Assembly: GCF_027594825.1 (NCBI RefSeq)
Contig: NZ_CP088930.1
Location: 3,595,019-3,659,018 of the forward strand
From: Serratia liquefaciens
GTDB lineage: Bacteria > Pseudomonadota > Gammaproteobacteria > Enterobacterales > Enterobacteriaceae
Direction of reading: 5' to 3'
Length of the DNA stretch: 64,000 nucleotides
The notes under the pieces were generated by a model. It saw only the letters and a program-made list of their open reading frames with translations, was not told the origin of the DNA and made no database searches. Below, one piece after another: positions 20,836 through 30,911 of the stretch (the first letter of the stretch is position 1; every line of letters begins with the position of its first letter). The translations under genes were made by a program, and so were the position numbers.

Positions 20836-21789
20836 ATGACCGATAAATTAACTTCCCTGCGCCAACTCACTACCGTGGTTGCAGATACGGGCGATATCGC
20901 GGCAATGAAGCTGTATCAACCGCAAGATGCTACGACCAACCCTTCGCTGATCCTCAATGCAGCCCAAATTCCTGAATACCGCAAACTGATTGACGAAGCC
21001 ATTGCCTGGGCGCGCGAGCAGAGCAGCGATCGCGAACAGCAAATCGCCGACGCCGCCGACAAGCTGGCCGTCAACATCGGTCTGGAAATCCTTAAGCTGG
21101 TTCCTGGCCGTATCTCTACCGAAGTGGACGCACGCCTGTCCTACGACACCGTGGCCAGCGTTGCCAAGGCCAAGCGCCTGATCAAACTGTACAACGATGC
21201 CGGCATCAGCAACGATCGCATCCTGATCAAACTGGCTTCCACCTGGCAGGGCATCCGCGCTGCAGAGCAGTTGGAGAAAGAAGGCATCAACTGTAACCTG
21301 ACGCTGCTGTTCTCCTTCGCCCAGGCGCGTGCCTGTGCCGAAGCCGGCGTGTACCTGATCTCTCCGTTTGTCGGTCGTATCCTCGACTGGTACAAAGCCA
21401 ACGGCGACAAAAAAGAGTTCGCGCCGCACGAAGATCCGGGCGTGGTTTCCGTTACCGAGATCTACCAGTATTACAAAGAGCACGGTTACAAAACCGTGGT
21501 GATGGGTGCCAGCTTCCGTAACGTCGGTGAAATCATCGAACTGGCTGGCTGTGACCGTCTGACCATCGCCCCTGCACTGCTGAAAGAGCTGGCAGAGAGC
21601 GAAGGTTCCCTGGAGCGTAAACTGGCTTACACCGGCGAAGTGAAAGCGCGTCCTGCGGCGCTGACCGAGCCTGAGTTCTACTGGCAGCACAACCAGGATC
21701 CAATGGCGGTTGAGAAACTGACCGACGGTATCCGCAAGTTTGCCGTAGACCAGGGCAAGCTGGAAAAAATGATCGCCGATCTGCTGTAA
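20836..21789 (+). CDS. talB: Transaldolase B
   Basis: This 317-residue cytosolic enzyme of the non-oxidative pentose phosphate pathway transfers dihydroxyacetone between sedoheptulose 7-phosphate and glyceraldehyde 3-phosphate. The Schiff-base Lys132 is in '[12 protein letters not shown]', and 'TTNPSLIL' near residue 33 is the N-terminal signature. Length equals E. coli TalB. A hairpin terminator follows directly. Confidence 0.98.
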   Translation: MTDKLTSLRQLTTVVADTGDIAAMKLYQPQDATTNPSLILNAAQIPEYRKLIDEAIAWAREQSSDREQQIADAADKLAVNIGLEILKLVPGRISTEVDARLSYDTVASVAKAKRLIKLYNDAGISNDRILIKLASTWQGIRAAEQLEKEGINCNLTLLFSFAQARACAEAGVYLISPFVGRILDWYKANGDKKEFAPHEDPGVVSVTEIYQYYKEHGYKTVVMGASFRNVGEIIELAGCDRLTIAPALLKELAESEGSLERKLAYTGEVKARPAALTEPEFYWQHNQDPMAVEKLTDGIRKFAVDQGKLEKMIADLL

Positions 21790-21810
21790 TTCAGGCAGTC
21801 AGCGCAGAAA

Positions 21811-21836
21811 AAGGTGGCTTAGGCCGCCTTTTTTTA
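21811..21836 (+). terminator. talB terminator
   Basis: AAGGTGGC (21811-21818) pairs with GCCGCCTT (21823-21830, one G-T pair) and continues into a run of T residues. Confidence 0.85.
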
Positions 21837-21939
21837 TGCCCGCAGATCCCCGGCGCGGGCAGACACCTTATACTCTCGGGATGAATAACAGGGCGGGAAG
21901 CGAACCCGTTCGAACCCCATTAGGCTGTAGAGGTTACGC

Positions 21940-22527
21940 ATGGACATATTACGTATTGGTTTGGTTTCTGTTTCTGACCGCGCTTCCGGCGGCGTTTACC
22001 AGGACAAAGGCATACCGGCTTTGGAAGCGTGGCTGACCGACGCGCTGGCCACGCCGTTCAAACTGGAAACCCGGCTGATCCCCGATGAGCAAACGTTGAT
22101 CGAGCAAACCCTGTGTGAGTTGGTGGATGAAATGGGCTGCCATCTGGTGCTGACGACCGGCGGAACCGGGCCGGCACGACGTGACGTGACCCCGGACGCC
22201 ACGCTGGCGATCGCCGATCGCGTGATGCCCGGCTTCGGCGAGCAAATGCGTCAAATCAGCCTACACTATGTGCCAACGGCAATTCTTTCGCGCCAGGTGG
22301 GGGCGATCCGCAAGCAGGCGCTGATCATCAACCTGCCGGGACAACCCAAGTCAATCAAGGAAACGCTGGAAGGGGTCAGGGACGAACAGGGCAAGGTGGT
22401 GGTGCATGGTATCTTCGCCAGCGTGCCGTACTGCATCCAACTGCTCGAGGGGCCTTATGTGGAAACTCAGGCTGAAGTGGTAGCAGCATTTCGTCCGAAG
22501 AATGCGCGTCGCGAGATAAACCTCTAA
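21940..22527 (+). CDS. mog: Molybdopterin adenylyltransferase Mog
   Basis: This 195-residue enzyme adenylylates molybdopterin before molybdenum insertion in molybdenum cofactor synthesis. The MoCF fold is shown by 'DRASGGVYQDKGIPAL' near residue 10, 'LVLTTGGTGPARRDVTPDA' near 70 and 'NLPGQPKSIKETL' near 130. Length equals E. coli Mog (195). AGAGG precedes the ATG. Order talB-mog is conserved; an extra transporter gene then precedes satP. Confidence 0.97.
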   Translation: MDILRIGLVSVSDRASGGVYQDKGIPALEAWLTDALATPFKLETRLIPDEQTLIEQTLCELVDEMGCHLVLTTGGTGPARRDVTPDATLAIADRVMPGFGEQMRQISLHYVPTAILSRQVGAIRKQALIINLPGQPKSIKETLEGVRDEQGKVVVHGIFASVPYCIQLLEGPYVETQAEVVAAFRPKNARREINL

Positions 22528-22651
22528 ATTTCAGCGTTATGTAAGATAAGCCCCAAGCGATCTGGTGTGAAAATATTTTGCCGTTATAGTAAGGATTCGT
22601 TTACAGAAAGCCACTGGCTTTTATTTTAACAGTCTCCTCCGACGGTACCCT

Positions 22652-23959
22652 ATGCCTCACGATAATAATCGCCGGTTAAACCGGCAAGACTACAAAACTC
22701 TGACGTTAGCTGCCCTGGGCGGAGCGCTGGAGTTCTACGACTTCATCATTTTCGTTTTCTTTGCTGCGGTGATGGGCGAACTTTTCTTCCCGGCGGATAT
22801 GCCTGAATGGCTGCGTCAGGTGCAAACCTTCGGCATCTTTGCCGCCGGTTACCTGGCCCGTCCGTTGGGTGGCATCGTGATGGCGCACTTCGGCGATTTG
22901 GTCGGCCGTAAAAAGATGTTCAGCCTGAGCATTCTGCTGATGGCGCTACCGACGCTGGGCATGGGCTTGTTACCGACCTACGCCAGCATCGGTATTGCCG
23001 CACCGCTGTTGCTGCTGCTGATGCGCGTGCTGCAGGGCGCAGCGATTGGGGGTGAAGTGCCGGGGGCCTGGGTGTTTGTTGCCGAACACGTACCGCGCCG
23101 CCGCATTGGTTTTGCCTGCGGCACCCTGACCGCCGGTCTGACGGTCGGTATCTTGCTGGGCTCGTTGGTGGCTACGGTGATTAACACCACGCTCAGCCAA
23201 CAGACCATTGCCGAAGGGGGCTGGCGCATTCCCTTCCTGCTGGGCGGTATTTTCGGCCTGGTGGCGATGTACCTGCGCCGCTGGTTGCAGGAAACGCCAA
23301 TTTTCATCGAGATGCAGGCGCGCAAAGCTCTGGCGGAAGAGCTGCCCCTGAAGTCCGTGGTGCTGAACCATCGCAAGGAAGTGGCGGTGTCGATGCTGCT
23401 GACCTGGCTGCTGTCCGCCGGTATCGTGGTGGTGATCCTGATGACCCCCACCTATCTGCAAAAGCAGTTAGGTATCGCCCCGGCGCTGTCGCTGCAGGCG
23501 AACAGCATTGCCACCATCATGCTGATTGCCGGTTGCATCATCGCGGGTTTGGCGGCGGATCGTTTCGGTGCCAGCAAAACCTTTATCGTTGGCAGCTTGC
23601 TGTTGGCCGGTTGCAGCTGGCTGTTTTATCGCACGGTGGGAGAACATCCTGAAATGCTGTTCGCCTGCTATGCGCTGGTGGGCTTCAGCGTGGGCGTGGT
23701 GGGCGCGGTGCCCTATGTGATGGTGCGGGCTTTTCCGGCGGAAGTACGATTTACCGGGATTTCGTTCTCATATAATGTCGCATACGCTATTTTTGGGGGT
23801 TTAACCCCAATATTTGTGACGTTGATCATGAAGTTAACCCCGTTAGCGCCCGCTTACTACGTGTTGGCGCTGTCGGGAATAGGACTGCTGCTGGGGATTT
23901 ACCTTCATCGCGATCTGAACAGCGAAACCAAGGCGCAACGCGCCGGTTCTTACAGCTAA
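22652..23959 (+). CDS. MFS transporter of the metabolite:H+ symporter (MHS) family
   Basis: This 435-residue inner-membrane protein has 12 predicted helices. Family marks: 'ALGGALEFYDFIIFVFFA' in helix 1, 'RPLGGIVMAHFGDLVGRKKM' (loop 2-3 MFS motif), and 'QGAAIGGEVPGAWVFVAEH' in helix 4. It resembles ProP/ShiA/KgtP-type symporters for osmolytes or organic acids; the substrate is not readable. It is not at this place in E. coli. The 124 bases after mog suggest its own promoter, and a strong terminator follows. Confidence 0.85.
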   Translation: MPHDNNRRLNRQDYKTLTLAALGGALEFYDFIIFVFFAAVMGELFFPADMPEWLRQVQTFGIFAAGYLARPLGGIVMAHFGDLVGRKKMFSLSILLMALPTLGMGLLPTYASIGIAAPLLLLLMRVLQGAAIGGEVPGAWVFVAEHVPRRRIGFACGTLTAGLTVGILLGSLVATVINTTLSQQTIAEGGWRIPFLLGGIFGLVAMYLRRWLQETPIFIEMQARKALAEELPLKSVVLNHRKEVAVSMLLTWLLSAGIVVVILMTPTYLQKQLGIAPALSLQANSIATIMLIAGCIIAGLAADRFGASKTFIVGSLLLAGCSWLFYRTVGEHPEMLFACYALVGFSVGVVGAVPYVMVRAFPAEVRFTGISFSYNVAYAIFGGLTPIFVTLIMKLTPLAPAYYVLALSGIGLLLGIYLHRDLNSETKAQRAGSYS

Positions 23960-23963
23960 AAAA

Positions 23964-23989
23964 AAGCCCTGCAATCAACCGCAGGGCTT
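23964..23989. terminator. Bidirectional terminator between MHS transporter and satP
   Basis: AAGCCCTGC (23964-23972) and GCAGGGCTT (23981-23989) form a perfect stem, with a T run on the plus strand and an A run on the opposite side that gives seven T residues on the minus strand. Confidence 0.85.
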
Positions 23990-24010
23990 TTCATTTCAGG
24001 TCAATGACGC

Positions 24011-24610
24011 TTATGCCACTGCCCGAATTGGCTCTACATTGTTGACGCTGGGTTCGCCAATCGGCAGCACCGTACGGCCAAACTGCTCGTTGAGCACTTC
24101 CGCCATGGCCAGGTAGATGGCGCTGGCGCCACAGATGATGCCTTCGTAGCCGGCAAATTTCAGCAGCGCAGGGTTGCCGGTGATGTTACCTACGGCCAGC
24201 AGGGCGAACAGCAGCGTCAGGCTGCCGAACACGAACTGCAGCACGCGGTTGGCGCGCAGGGTGCCGAAGAACATGAACAGGGTGAAGACGCCCCACAGTG
24301 CCAGATAGATACCCAGCACGCTGGCATCGGTCGGTTCAGCCAGGCCCAGGCGCGGCAGCAGCAGCAGCCCGACCAGGCTCAGCCAGAAGCTGCCGTAAGA
24401 GATAAAGGCCGTCATGCCAAAGGTGTTGCCTTTCTTGTATTCCAGCAGGCCAGCCATAATCTGGGCCAGTCCACCGAAGAAAATCCCCATGCTGATGATG
24501 GAAGAGTTCAATGGGAAAAAGCCCGCGTTGTGCAGGTTCAGCAAGACGGTGGTCATCCCGAAGCCCATCAGGCCGAGAGGGCCGGGATTCGCCAACTTGT
24601 TGGTGTGCAT
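24011..24610 (-). CDS. satP: SatP, acetate/succinate:H+ symporter
   Basis: This 199-residue, six-helix inner-membrane transporter belongs to the AceTr (GPR1/FUN34/YaaH) family. The family signature '[14 protein letters not shown]' is at about 8-21. It imports acetate and succinate with protons. The ATG at 24610 matches the E. coli N-terminus; the same frame stays open for another 547 codons antisense to dnaK, but that extension is a codon-bias artefact. Gene order satP-dnaK agrees with E. coli apart from the missing yaaW and yaaI. Confidence 0.95.
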   Translation of the reverse strand: MHTNKLANPGPLGLMGFGMTTVLLNLHNAGFFPLNSSIISMGIFFGGLAQIMAGLLEYKKGNTFGMTAFISYGSFWLSLVGLLLLPRLGLAEPTDASVLGIYLALWGVFTLFMFFGTLRANRVLQFVFGSLTLLFALLAVGNITGNPALLKFAGYEGIICGASAIYLAMAEVLNEQFGRTVLPIGEPSVNNVEPIRAVA

Positions 24611-24934
24611 ATGTCCTCTGCGATAACAGAATTTTAACGAAAATGGATAGGTAAATTCATAAATGGTCTGAATGGCCGAAAAAACCATAACTTCCATCAG
24701 AGCGCGCGGCATCATAATGATCCCCAGAACAGGAAACAATGATCTGAGTGACGATAAAAACGAATTTTTTTTTGCCCTGCCCCTTGATGCTGGATTGTAT
24801 GGCCCCATCTTATTTGCAACCGCAGTTGCTGACCGCGGGTAAGTCTGAAATGTTGGGCAGTTGAAAAGCAAAAATTCGCCCGCATATAGGTTAGCAACCT
24901 GATCGAATATGAATTTATTAGTGGAGACGTTTAG
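24611..24934. other. 324-base divergent intergenic region satP/dnaK
   Basis: The region holds the heat-shock promoter of dnaK (24781-24810) and an AT-rich stretch toward satP (24610-24780). Nothing else is identifiable. Confidence 0.5.
24781..24810 (+). promoter_or_regulatory. Sigma-32 heat-shock promoter of dnaKJ
   Basis: CCCTTGATG (24781-24789) and CCCCATCT (24803-24810) match the sigma-32 -35 (CTTGAAA-type) and -10 (CCCCAT-type) elements with a 13-base spacer. They closely resemble E. coli dnaK P1. The leader to the dnaK ATG would be about 115 bases. Confidence 0.85.
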
Positions 24935-26848
24935 ATGGGCAAAATCATTGGTATCGACCTGGGTACTACCAACTCTTGTGTAGCAATTATGGATGGTGGT
25001 AAAGCGCGCGTGCTGGAGAACAGCGAAGGCGACCGTACTACACCTTCGATCATCGCATATACCCAGGATGGTGAAATTCTGGTTGGCCAGCCTGCTAAGC
25101 GTCAGGCTGTTACTAACCCACAAAACACCCTGTTTGCGATCAAGCGCCTGATTGGCCGTCGCTTCCAGGATGAAGAAGCACAGCGTGATAAAGACATCAT
25201 GCCGTACAAAATTGTGGCTGCTGATAACGGCGACGCATGGGTAGAAGTGAAAGGCCAGCGTGTTGCACCTCCGCAGATCTCTGCTGAAGTGCTGAAGAAA
25301 ATGAAGAAAACGGCGGAAGATTACCTGGGTGAACCGGTAACTGAAGCGGTTATCACCGTACCTGCATACTTCAACGACGCACAGCGTCAGGCGACCAAAG
25401 ACGCCGGCCGTATCGCAGGTCTGGAAGTAAAACGTATCATCAACGAACCGACCGCTGCGGCCCTGGCTTACGGCCTGGACAAAGAAGTCGGCAACCGTAC
25501 CATCGCGGTTTATGACCTGGGTGGCGGTACTTTCGATATCTCCATTATCGAAATCGACGAAGTTGACGGTGAAAAAACCTTCGAAGTTCTGGCAACCAAC
25601 GGTGATACCCACCTGGGTGGTGAAGACTTCGACAGCCGCCTGATCAACTATCTGGTGGAAGAGTTCAAGAAAGAACAAGGTTTCGACCTGCGCAACGATC
25701 CGTTGGCGATGCAGCGTCTGAAAGAAGCCGCTGAGAAAGCGAAGATTGAACTGTCTTCCGCTCAGCAGACCGACGTAAACCTGCCGTACATTACTGCAGA
25801 TGCGAGCGGTCCAAAACACATGAACATCAAAGTGACCCGTGCAAAACTCGAGTCGCTGGTAGAAGATCTGGTCGCGCGTTCTATCGAGCCGCTGAAAGTC
25901 GCTCTGAAAGACGCAGGCCTGTCGGTTTCCGACATTCAGGACGTGATCCTGGTGGGCGGCCAGACCCGTATGCCAATGGTTCAGAAGAAAGTCGCTGACT
26001 TCTTCGGTAAAGAACCGCGTAAAGACGTTAACCCGGACGAAGCCGTTGCGGTGGGTGCTGCGGTACAGGGCGGCGTGTTGGCCGGTGATGTGAAGGACGT
26101 TCTGCTGCTGGACGTTACCCCGCTGTCGCTGGGTATCGAAACCATGGGCAGCGTGATGACTCCGCTGATCACCAAAAACACCACCATCCCGACCAAGCAC
26201 AGCCAGGTGTTCTCTACCGCTGAAGACAACCAGTCTGCGGTAACCATCCACGTGCTGCAGGGTGAGCGTAAACGCGCTAACGATAACAAGTCACTGGGCC
26301 AGTTCAATCTGGACGGCATCCAGGCGGCTCCACGCGGTATGGCGCAAATCGAAGTGACCTTCGACATCGACGCCGACGGTATTTTGCACGTGTCTGCCAA
26401 AGACAAGAATACTGGCCGTGAGCAGAAGATCACCATCAAGGCTTCTTCTGGTCTGAACGAAGAAGAAATCCAGAAAATGGTGCGCGATGCTGAAGTGAAC
26501 GCCGAAGCTGACCGTAAGTTCGAAGAGCTGGTGCAGACCCGTAACCAGGCCGACCACCTGATCCACGGTACCCGTAAGCAGTTGGAAGAAGCGGGCGATA
26601 AACTGCCAGCGGAAGACAAAACGGCTATCGAAGCGGCGCTGAAAGATCTGGAAGTTGCGGTTAAAGGCGAAGATAAAGCCGAGATCGAAGCTAAGACCCA
26701 GGCTCTGGTGCAGGTTTCCGGCAAGCTGCTGGAAATGGCTCAGGCGCAGCAGGCTCAGCAAGGTGCTGATGCCGGTGCTGACAACGCGGCGCAGAAAGAC
26801 GACGACGTGGTTGACGCTGAGTTCGAAGAAGTTAAAGACAAAAAATAA
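24935..26848 (+). CDS. dnaK: Chaperone DnaK (Hsp70)
   Basis: This 637-residue Hsp70 binds and releases unfolded polypeptides in an ATP cycle driven by DnaJ and GrpE. It also helps degrade sigma-32. The nucleotide-binding domain (about 1-383) has '[12 protein letters not shown]', '[13 protein letters not shown]' and '[10 protein letters not shown]'. The interdomain linker '[12 protein letters not shown]' is near 389. The substrate domain extends to about 505, then the helical lid and the acidic tail ending EEVKDKK. Codon use is strongly biased, as expected for high expression. Transcription is from a sigma-32 promoter. Confidence 0.99.
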   Translation: MGKIIGIDLGTTNSCVAIMDGGKARVLENSEGDRTTPSIIAYTQDGEILVGQPAKRQAVTNPQNTLFAIKRLIGRRFQDEEAQRDKDIMPYKIVAADNGDAWVEVKGQRVAPPQISAEVLKKMKKTAEDYLGEPVTEAVITVPAYFNDAQRQATKDAGRIAGLEVKRIINEPTAAALAYGLDKEVGNRTIAVYDLGGGTFDISIIEIDEVDGEKTFEVLATNGDTHLGGEDFDSRLINYLVEEFKKEQGFDLRNDPLAMQRLKEAAEKAKIELSSAQQTDVNLPYITADASGPKHMNIKVTRAKLESLVEDLVARSIEPLKVALKDAGLSVSDIQDVILVGGQTRMPMVQKKVADFFGKEPRKDVNPDEAVAVGAAVQGGVLAGDVKDVLLLDVTPLSLGIETMGSVMTPLITKNTTIPTKHSQVFSTAEDNQSAVTIHVLQGERKRANDNKSLGQFNLDGIQAAPRGMAQIEVTFDIDADGILHVSAKDKNTGREQKITIKASSGLNEEEIQKMVRDAEVNAEADRKFEELVQTRNQADHLIHGTRKQLEEAGDKLPAEDKTAIEAALKDLEVAVKGEDKAEIEAKTQALVQVSGKLLEMAQAQQAQQGADAGADNAAQKDDDVVDAEFEEVKDKK

Positions 26849-26897
26849 TCGCCCTTAAGCGGGCACGGAACGGTCGAAAGGCCGTTACCGGAAACCA

Positions 26898-26929
26898 GCA
26901 CGGGCGTCGAGGCAACTCTACGCCCGTGC
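26898..26929 (+). promoter_or_regulatory. Perfect stem-loop in the dnaK-dnaJ intergenic region
   Basis: GCACGGGCGT (26898-26907) pairs exactly with ACGCCCGTGC (26920-26929), with a 12-base loop. There is no T tract, so it is not a classical terminator. A smaller hairpin, AACGGTC/GGCCGTT (26869-26886), precedes it. It may set the dnaK:dnaJ ratio by RNA processing, 3'-end protection or partial attenuation. Confidence 0.6.
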
Positions 26930-26954
26930 ACGCATGTTAAGGGTTACAGAAATA

Positions 26955-28085
26955 ATGGCGAAGAAAGACTATTACGAGATTCTCGGCGTCTCCAAGACGG
27001 CGGAAGAACGTGAGATCAAAAAGGCGTATAAGCGCCTGGCGATGAAGTACCATCCTGACCGCAACCAGGATCAGGACGCCGAAGCCAGATTTAAAGAGGT
27101 CAAGGAAGCGTACGAAGTTCTGACCGACGATCAAAAGCGTGCGGCCTACGATCAATACGGCCATGCGGCGTTTGAACAAGGCGGCATGGGCGGCGGCGGT
27201 GGATTTGGCGGCGGCGGTGCCGACTTTAGCGATATCTTTGGCGACGTATTTGGCGACATCTTCGGTGGTGGCCGTCGTCAACGCGCCAGCCGTGGTTCCG
27301 ATCTGCGCTACAACATGGAGCTGTCCCTCGAGGAAGCGGTTCGTGGCGTGACCAAAGAGATCCGCATCCCGACGCTGGAAGAGTGTGGCGTTTGCCACGG
27401 CAGCGGCGCGAAGCCAGGCAGCTCGCCGGTGACCTGTCCAACCTGTCACGGTCAGGGCCAGGTGCAGATGCGCCAGGGCTTCTTTACCGTGCAGCAGGCC
27501 TGTCCGCACTGTCATGGCCGCGGTCAGATCATCAAAGACCCTTGCAACAGCTGCCACGGCCACGGCCGGGTAGAGAAAGCCAAAACGCTGTCGGTGAAAA
27601 TCCCGGCCGGCGTGGATACCGGTGACCGCATCCGCCTGGCGGGTGAGGGTGAAGCAGGCGAACACGGCGCACCGGCTGGCGATCTGTACGTTCAGGTTCA
27701 GGTGAAAGCTCACCCTATCTTCGAGCGTGAAGGCAACAACCTGTACTGTGAAGTACCGATTAACTTCGCGATGGCAGCATTGGGCGGTGAGATCGAAGTG
27801 CCGACGCTGGATGGCCGAGTGAAGCTGAAAGTGCCGACGGAAACCCAGACCGGCAAGCTGTTCCGCATGCGCGGCAAGGGTGTTAAATCGGTACGTGGCG
27901 GCAGCCAGGGCGACCTGCTGTGTCGCGTGGTGGTGGAAACCCCGGTTAACCTGAACGACAAGCAGAAGCAGTTGCTGAAGGAACTGGAGGAAAGCCTGGG
28001 TGGCCCTTCCGGTGATAAAAACAGTCCGCGTTCGAAAAGTTTCTTCGATGGCGTGAAAAAGTTTTTTGACGACCTGACGCGTTAA
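26955..28085 (+). CDS. dnaJ: Chaperone DnaJ (Hsp40)
   Basis: This 376-residue co-chaperone stimulates DnaK ATPase and delivers substrates. The J domain (1-70) has the HPD triad in 'KYHPDRNQ', followed by a Gly/Phe-rich stretch (about 75-105). The zinc domain has four CxxCxGxG repeats ([32 protein letters not shown]; about 145-210). C-terminal substrate domains complete it. The ATG at 26955 gives the conserved [11 protein letters not shown]; the in-frame upstream start at 26934 is not favoured. It is cotranscribed with dnaK across a structured 106-base gap. Confidence 0.98.
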   Translation: MAKKDYYEILGVSKTAEEREIKKAYKRLAMKYHPDRNQDQDAEARFKEVKEAYEVLTDDQKRAAYDQYGHAAFEQGGMGGGGGFGGGGADFSDIFGDVFGDIFGGGRRQRASRGSDLRYNMELSLEEAVRGVTKEIRIPTLEECGVCHGSGAKPGSSPVTCPTCHGQGQVQMRQGFFTVQQACPHCHGRGQIIKDPCNSCHGHGRVEKAKTLSVKIPAGVDTGDRIRLAGEGEAGEHGAPAGDLYVQVQVKAHPIFEREGNNLYCEVPINFAMAALGGEIEVPTLDGRVKLKVPTETQTGKLFRMRGKGVKSVRGGSQGDLLCRVVVETPVNLNDKQKQLLKELEESLGGPSGDKNSPRSKSFFDGVKKFFDDLTR

Positions 28086-28112
28086 GCTTCTGTCTCCGTT
28101 AGCGTTCTGCAT

Positions 28113-28140
28113 AACCCCGGTGTCAAAACCGGGGTTTTTT
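28113..28140 (+). terminator. dnaJ terminator
   Basis: AACCCCGG (28113-28120) pairs with CCGGGGTT (28129-28136) and is followed by TTTT. Confidence 0.88.
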
Positions 28141-28320
28141 ATTGACGTTCACTTGCCAATATCCCTATAAAAAATGTGACATACATCGTAAATAGATCGG
28201 TTTTATCGATGTTTAAAGCATTTATAAACGTATTTTATCGAGCTAAATCGCCGTCTATACTCGTTCCATTACTTTGTCTGCGGGGGCCTTGCGCCACGCA
28301 CAAATCTGGAGAGACGTATT

Positions 28321-29487
28321 GTGACCAACATTATTCGTCAGTTTTTGCGTCAGGAGGCCGCGGGCGGCATCATCCTGATCGTAGCCGCGATTATTGCGTT
28401 GATCATGGCCAATACCCCGGCTCAGGGGATCTATCACGCTTTCCTCAATTTACCGGTCATGGTGAAAGTGTCTTCGCTGGAGATTGCCAAGCCGCTGCTG
28501 TTGTGGATTAACGATGGCCTGATGGCGATCTTTTTCCTGGTGGTCGGGCTGGAGGTTAAGCGTGAGCTGATGCAGGGCTCATTGGCCGGTCGCGACAAGG
28601 CGGTCTTCCCGGCAATTGCCGCGCTGGGTGGCATGCTGGCGCCGGCGCTGATTTACCTGATGTTCAACGGCGCGGACGAGGTGACCCGTCAGGGCTGGGC
28701 AATCCCGGCGGCGACCGATATTGCGTTTGCCCTCGGGGTGATGGCGCTGTTGGGTAACCGCGTGCCAACCAGCCTGAAGGTGTTCCTGCTGGCGCTGGCG
28801 ATTATTGATGATCTGGGCGTGATCGTGATTATCGCGTTGTTCTACACCCATGAAGTCTCGATGGTGGCGTTGGGCGTGGCGGCGGCCGCTGTTGCCGTAT
28901 TGGCGTTTATGAACTGGCGCGGCGTGGGGAAAACTTCGCTCTATATGATTGTCGGCCTGGTGCTGTGGGTAGCGATCCTAAAATCCGGGGTGCATGCAAC
29001 GCTCGCCGGGGTGATCGTCGGCTTTATGATCCCGCTGAACGTGAAGAAAGGCCCGTCGCCTTCAGAAACGTTAGAGCATGAACTGCATCCGTGGGTGGCC
29101 TTTATGATCCTGCCGCTGTTTGCTTTCGCCAACGCCGGCGTTTCATTACAGGGCGTGTCGTTGAGCGGGCTGACCTCACTGTTGCCGGTCGGGATCGCGG
29201 CGGGTCTGTTTATCGGTAAGCCGTTGGGTATCTTCACCTTTAGCCTGTTGGCGGTGAAGCTGGGCATTGCCAGGTTGCCTGAAGGAATTGGTTTCAAACA
29301 GGTGTTTGCCGTTTCTGTGCTCTGTGGTATTGGTTTCACCATGTCGATTTTCATCGCGTCACTGGCGTTTGGTGATGCGGATGTTGTACTAAGCACCTAT
29401 TCGCGACTGGGGATCCTGATTGGGTCAACCACGGCGGCGGTGGTCGGGTACGGTCTGTTGCGCATGTCGTTACCACGGGTCAGATAA
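28321..29487 (+). CDS. nhaA: Na+/H+ antiporter NhaA
   Basis: This 388-residue, 12-helix inner-membrane antiporter exports Na+ or Li+ in exchange for two protons and supports growth at alkaline pH and high salt. The essential aspartate pair is in '[18 protein letters not shown]' (about 163-164), and the conserved '[12 protein letters not shown]' precedes it. Length equals E. coli NhaA. The start is GTG, preceded by GGAGA. It is followed by its activator gene nhaR, as in E. coli. Confidence 0.97.
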   Translation: MTNIIRQFLRQEAAGGIILIVAAIIALIMANTPAQGIYHAFLNLPVMVKVSSLEIAKPLLLWINDGLMAIFFLVVGLEVKRELMQGSLAGRDKAVFPAIAALGGMLAPALIYLMFNGADEVTRQGWAIPAATDIAFALGVMALLGNRVPTSLKVFLLALAIIDDLGVIVIIALFYTHEVSMVALGVAAAAVAVLAFMNWRGVGKTSLYMIVGLVLWVAILKSGVHATLAGVIVGFMIPLNVKKGPSPSETLEHELHPWVAFMILPLFAFANAGVSLQGVSLSGLTSLLPVGIAAGLFIGKPLGIFTFSLLAVKLGIARLPEGIGFKQVFAVSVLCGIGFTMSIFIASLAFGDADVVLSTYSRLGILIGSTTAAVVGYGLLRMSLPRVR

Positions 29488-29538
29488 CCCCTTTAGGGTA
29501 TCCCCTGTTTGCGGGGACACACTACAATAGCTGGTCGG

Positions 29539-29566
29539 AGCTGCACAGTATAAAATATGTGCAGCT
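29539..29566. repeat. Perfect inverted repeat between nhaA and nhaR
   Basis: AGCTGCACA (29539-29547) and TGTGCAGCT (29558-29566) flank a 10-base AT core GTATAAAATA. The core resembles a -10 element, so the repeat may overlap the nhaR promoter; alternatively it is a transcript hairpin. Confidence 0.6.
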
Positions 29567-29681
29567 TCGGCCGTTCTGTTTGGGACGAATGCAGCAACAG
29601 GTTGTCTGAAACAGGGAAAGGACATTAGTCGCTCGTCACGGTCGAAAGTTCGCCGCGATGAAATGTTAAGGAGAGCACCTC

Positions 29682-30581
29682 GTGAGGATGTCGCATATCA
29701 ACTTTAATCACCTTTACTACTTCTGGCAGGTCTGCAAGGAAGGTTCTGTGGTCGGCGCCGCCGAAGCGTTGTTTCTGACGCCGCAGACCATCACAGGCCA
29801 GATCAAAGCGCTGGAAGAGCGTTTGGACGGCAAGCTGTTCAAGCGGCAGGGGCGTGGGCTGGTGCCTTCTGAATTGGGGCAGCTGGTGTTCCGCTATGCC
29901 GACAAGATGTTTATGCTCAGCCAGGAAATGCTGGATATCGTCAACTATCGCAAGGAATCCAACCTGCTGTTCGACGTTGGGGTGGCGGATGCGCTGTCCA
30001 AGCGTTTGGTGAGCCAGGTTCTGGAAACGGCGGTGGTGGTGGATAATGAGCAAATTCACCTGCGTTGCTTTGAGTCGACGCATGAGATGCTGCTGGAGCA
30101 GCTCAGCCAGCATAAGCTCGATATGATCCTGTCAGACTGCCCGGTGGACTCCAGCCAGCAGGAAGGGTTGTTTTCACTCAAGCTGGGTGAGTGCGGCATC
30201 AGCTTCTTCTGTCGTCAGCCGGCGCCGGACCTGCCGTTCCCCGCCTGCCTGGAACAGCGCAAATTGTTGATCCCTGGCCGACGTTCGATGCTGGGGCGTA
30301 AATTGCTTAACTGGTTTAACACTCAAGGCATTCAGGTGGAAATCCTGGGCGAGTTTGACGATGCGGCCCTGATGAAGACCTTTGGCATGTACCACAACGC
30401 GATCTTCGTTGCTCCGACGCTGTATGCGCAAGATACCTATAACGACGATGACGTGGTGGAGATTGGACGTATTGATAGCGTGCAGGAAGAGTACTACATC
30501 ATCTTTGCCGAGCGCATGATCCAGCATCCGGCGGTACAGCGGGTGTGCAACAAGGACTTCTCTGCGCTGTTTGCCTACTAG
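29682..30581 (+). CDS. nhaR: NhaR, LysR-family activator of nhaA
   Basis: This 299-residue LysR regulator senses Na+ and activates nhaA; in E. coli it also activates osmC and pga. The N-terminal winged helix is '[20 protein letters not shown]' then '[19 protein letters not shown]'. The effector domain contains '[22 protein letters not shown]'. Near-identity to E. coli NhaR extends along the whole length. The GTG at 29682 follows AAGGAG at proper distance; ATG 29688 two codons later is also possible. Confidence 0.96.
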   Translation: MRMSHINFNHLYYFWQVCKEGSVVGAAEALFLTPQTITGQIKALEERLDGKLFKRQGRGLVPSELGQLVFRYADKMFMLSQEMLDIVNYRKESNLLFDVGVADALSKRLVSQVLETAVVVDNEQIHLRCFESTHEMLLEQLSQHKLDMILSDCPVDSSQQEGLFSLKLGECGISFFCRQPAPDLPFPACLEQRKLLIPGRRSMLGRKLLNWFNTQGIQVEILGEFDDAALMKTFGMYHNAIFVAPTLYAQDTYNDDDVVEIGRIDSVQEEYYIIFAERMIQHPAVQRVCNKDFSALFAY

Positions 30582-30602
30582 ACCGGGTAGCGCAGACGTA
30601 AA

Positions 30603-30628
30603 AAAACCGGCCTGAGCCGGTTTTTTTT
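30603..30628. terminator. Bidirectional terminator between nhaR and rpsT
   Basis: AAAACCGG and CCGGTTTT arms flank CCTGAG, with T runs on both strands, between the convergent stop codons. Confidence 0.88.
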
Positions 30629-30650
30629 CAAGCAGACAACACTTTGCTTA

Positions 30651-30911
30651 TTACAAAGCGTTGATGCGCGCCGACAGGTTTGACTTATGGCGTGCTGCTT
30701 TGTTTTTGTGGATCAGGCCTTTAGCAGCCTTGCGGTCCACGATTGGTTTCATTACAGCGTAAGCAGCTTGCGCAGCTTCTTTGTCGCCAGTGGCGATAGC
30801 AGCTTCTACTTTCTTGATGTAGGTACGCATCATTGAGCGGCCGCTAGCGTTATGCTTACGACGCTTCTCAGACTGTACGGCGCGCTTCTTAGCTGATTTG
30901 ATATTAGCCAA
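30651..30911 (-). CDS. rpsT: 30S ribosomal protein S20
   Basis: This 86-residue, very basic protein ([20 protein letters not shown]) is a primary binder of 16S rRNA in the small subunit. The start codon is TTG (30909-30911), preceded by GGGAG. The same non-AUG start is known for E. coli rpsT, where it limits initiation and permits autoregulation by excess S20. It is divergent from ribF. Confidence 0.98.
   Translation of the reverse strand: MANIKSAKKRAVQSEKRRKHNASGRSMMRTYIKKVEAAIATGDKEAAQAAYAVMKPIVDRKAAKGLIHKNKAARHKSNLSARINAL

Noticed and set aside
24611..26251. A very long minus-strand frame that continues satP for about 547 codons antisense to dnaK
   Set aside because: It arises because biased dnaK codons rarely give stops in that antisense frame. 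It has no family resemblance; satP homology begins at ATG 24610.
26937..28112. 391-codon open frame antisense to dnaJ
   Set aside because: Shadow frame; the plus strand encodes an unmistakable DnaJ with J domain and zinc repeats.
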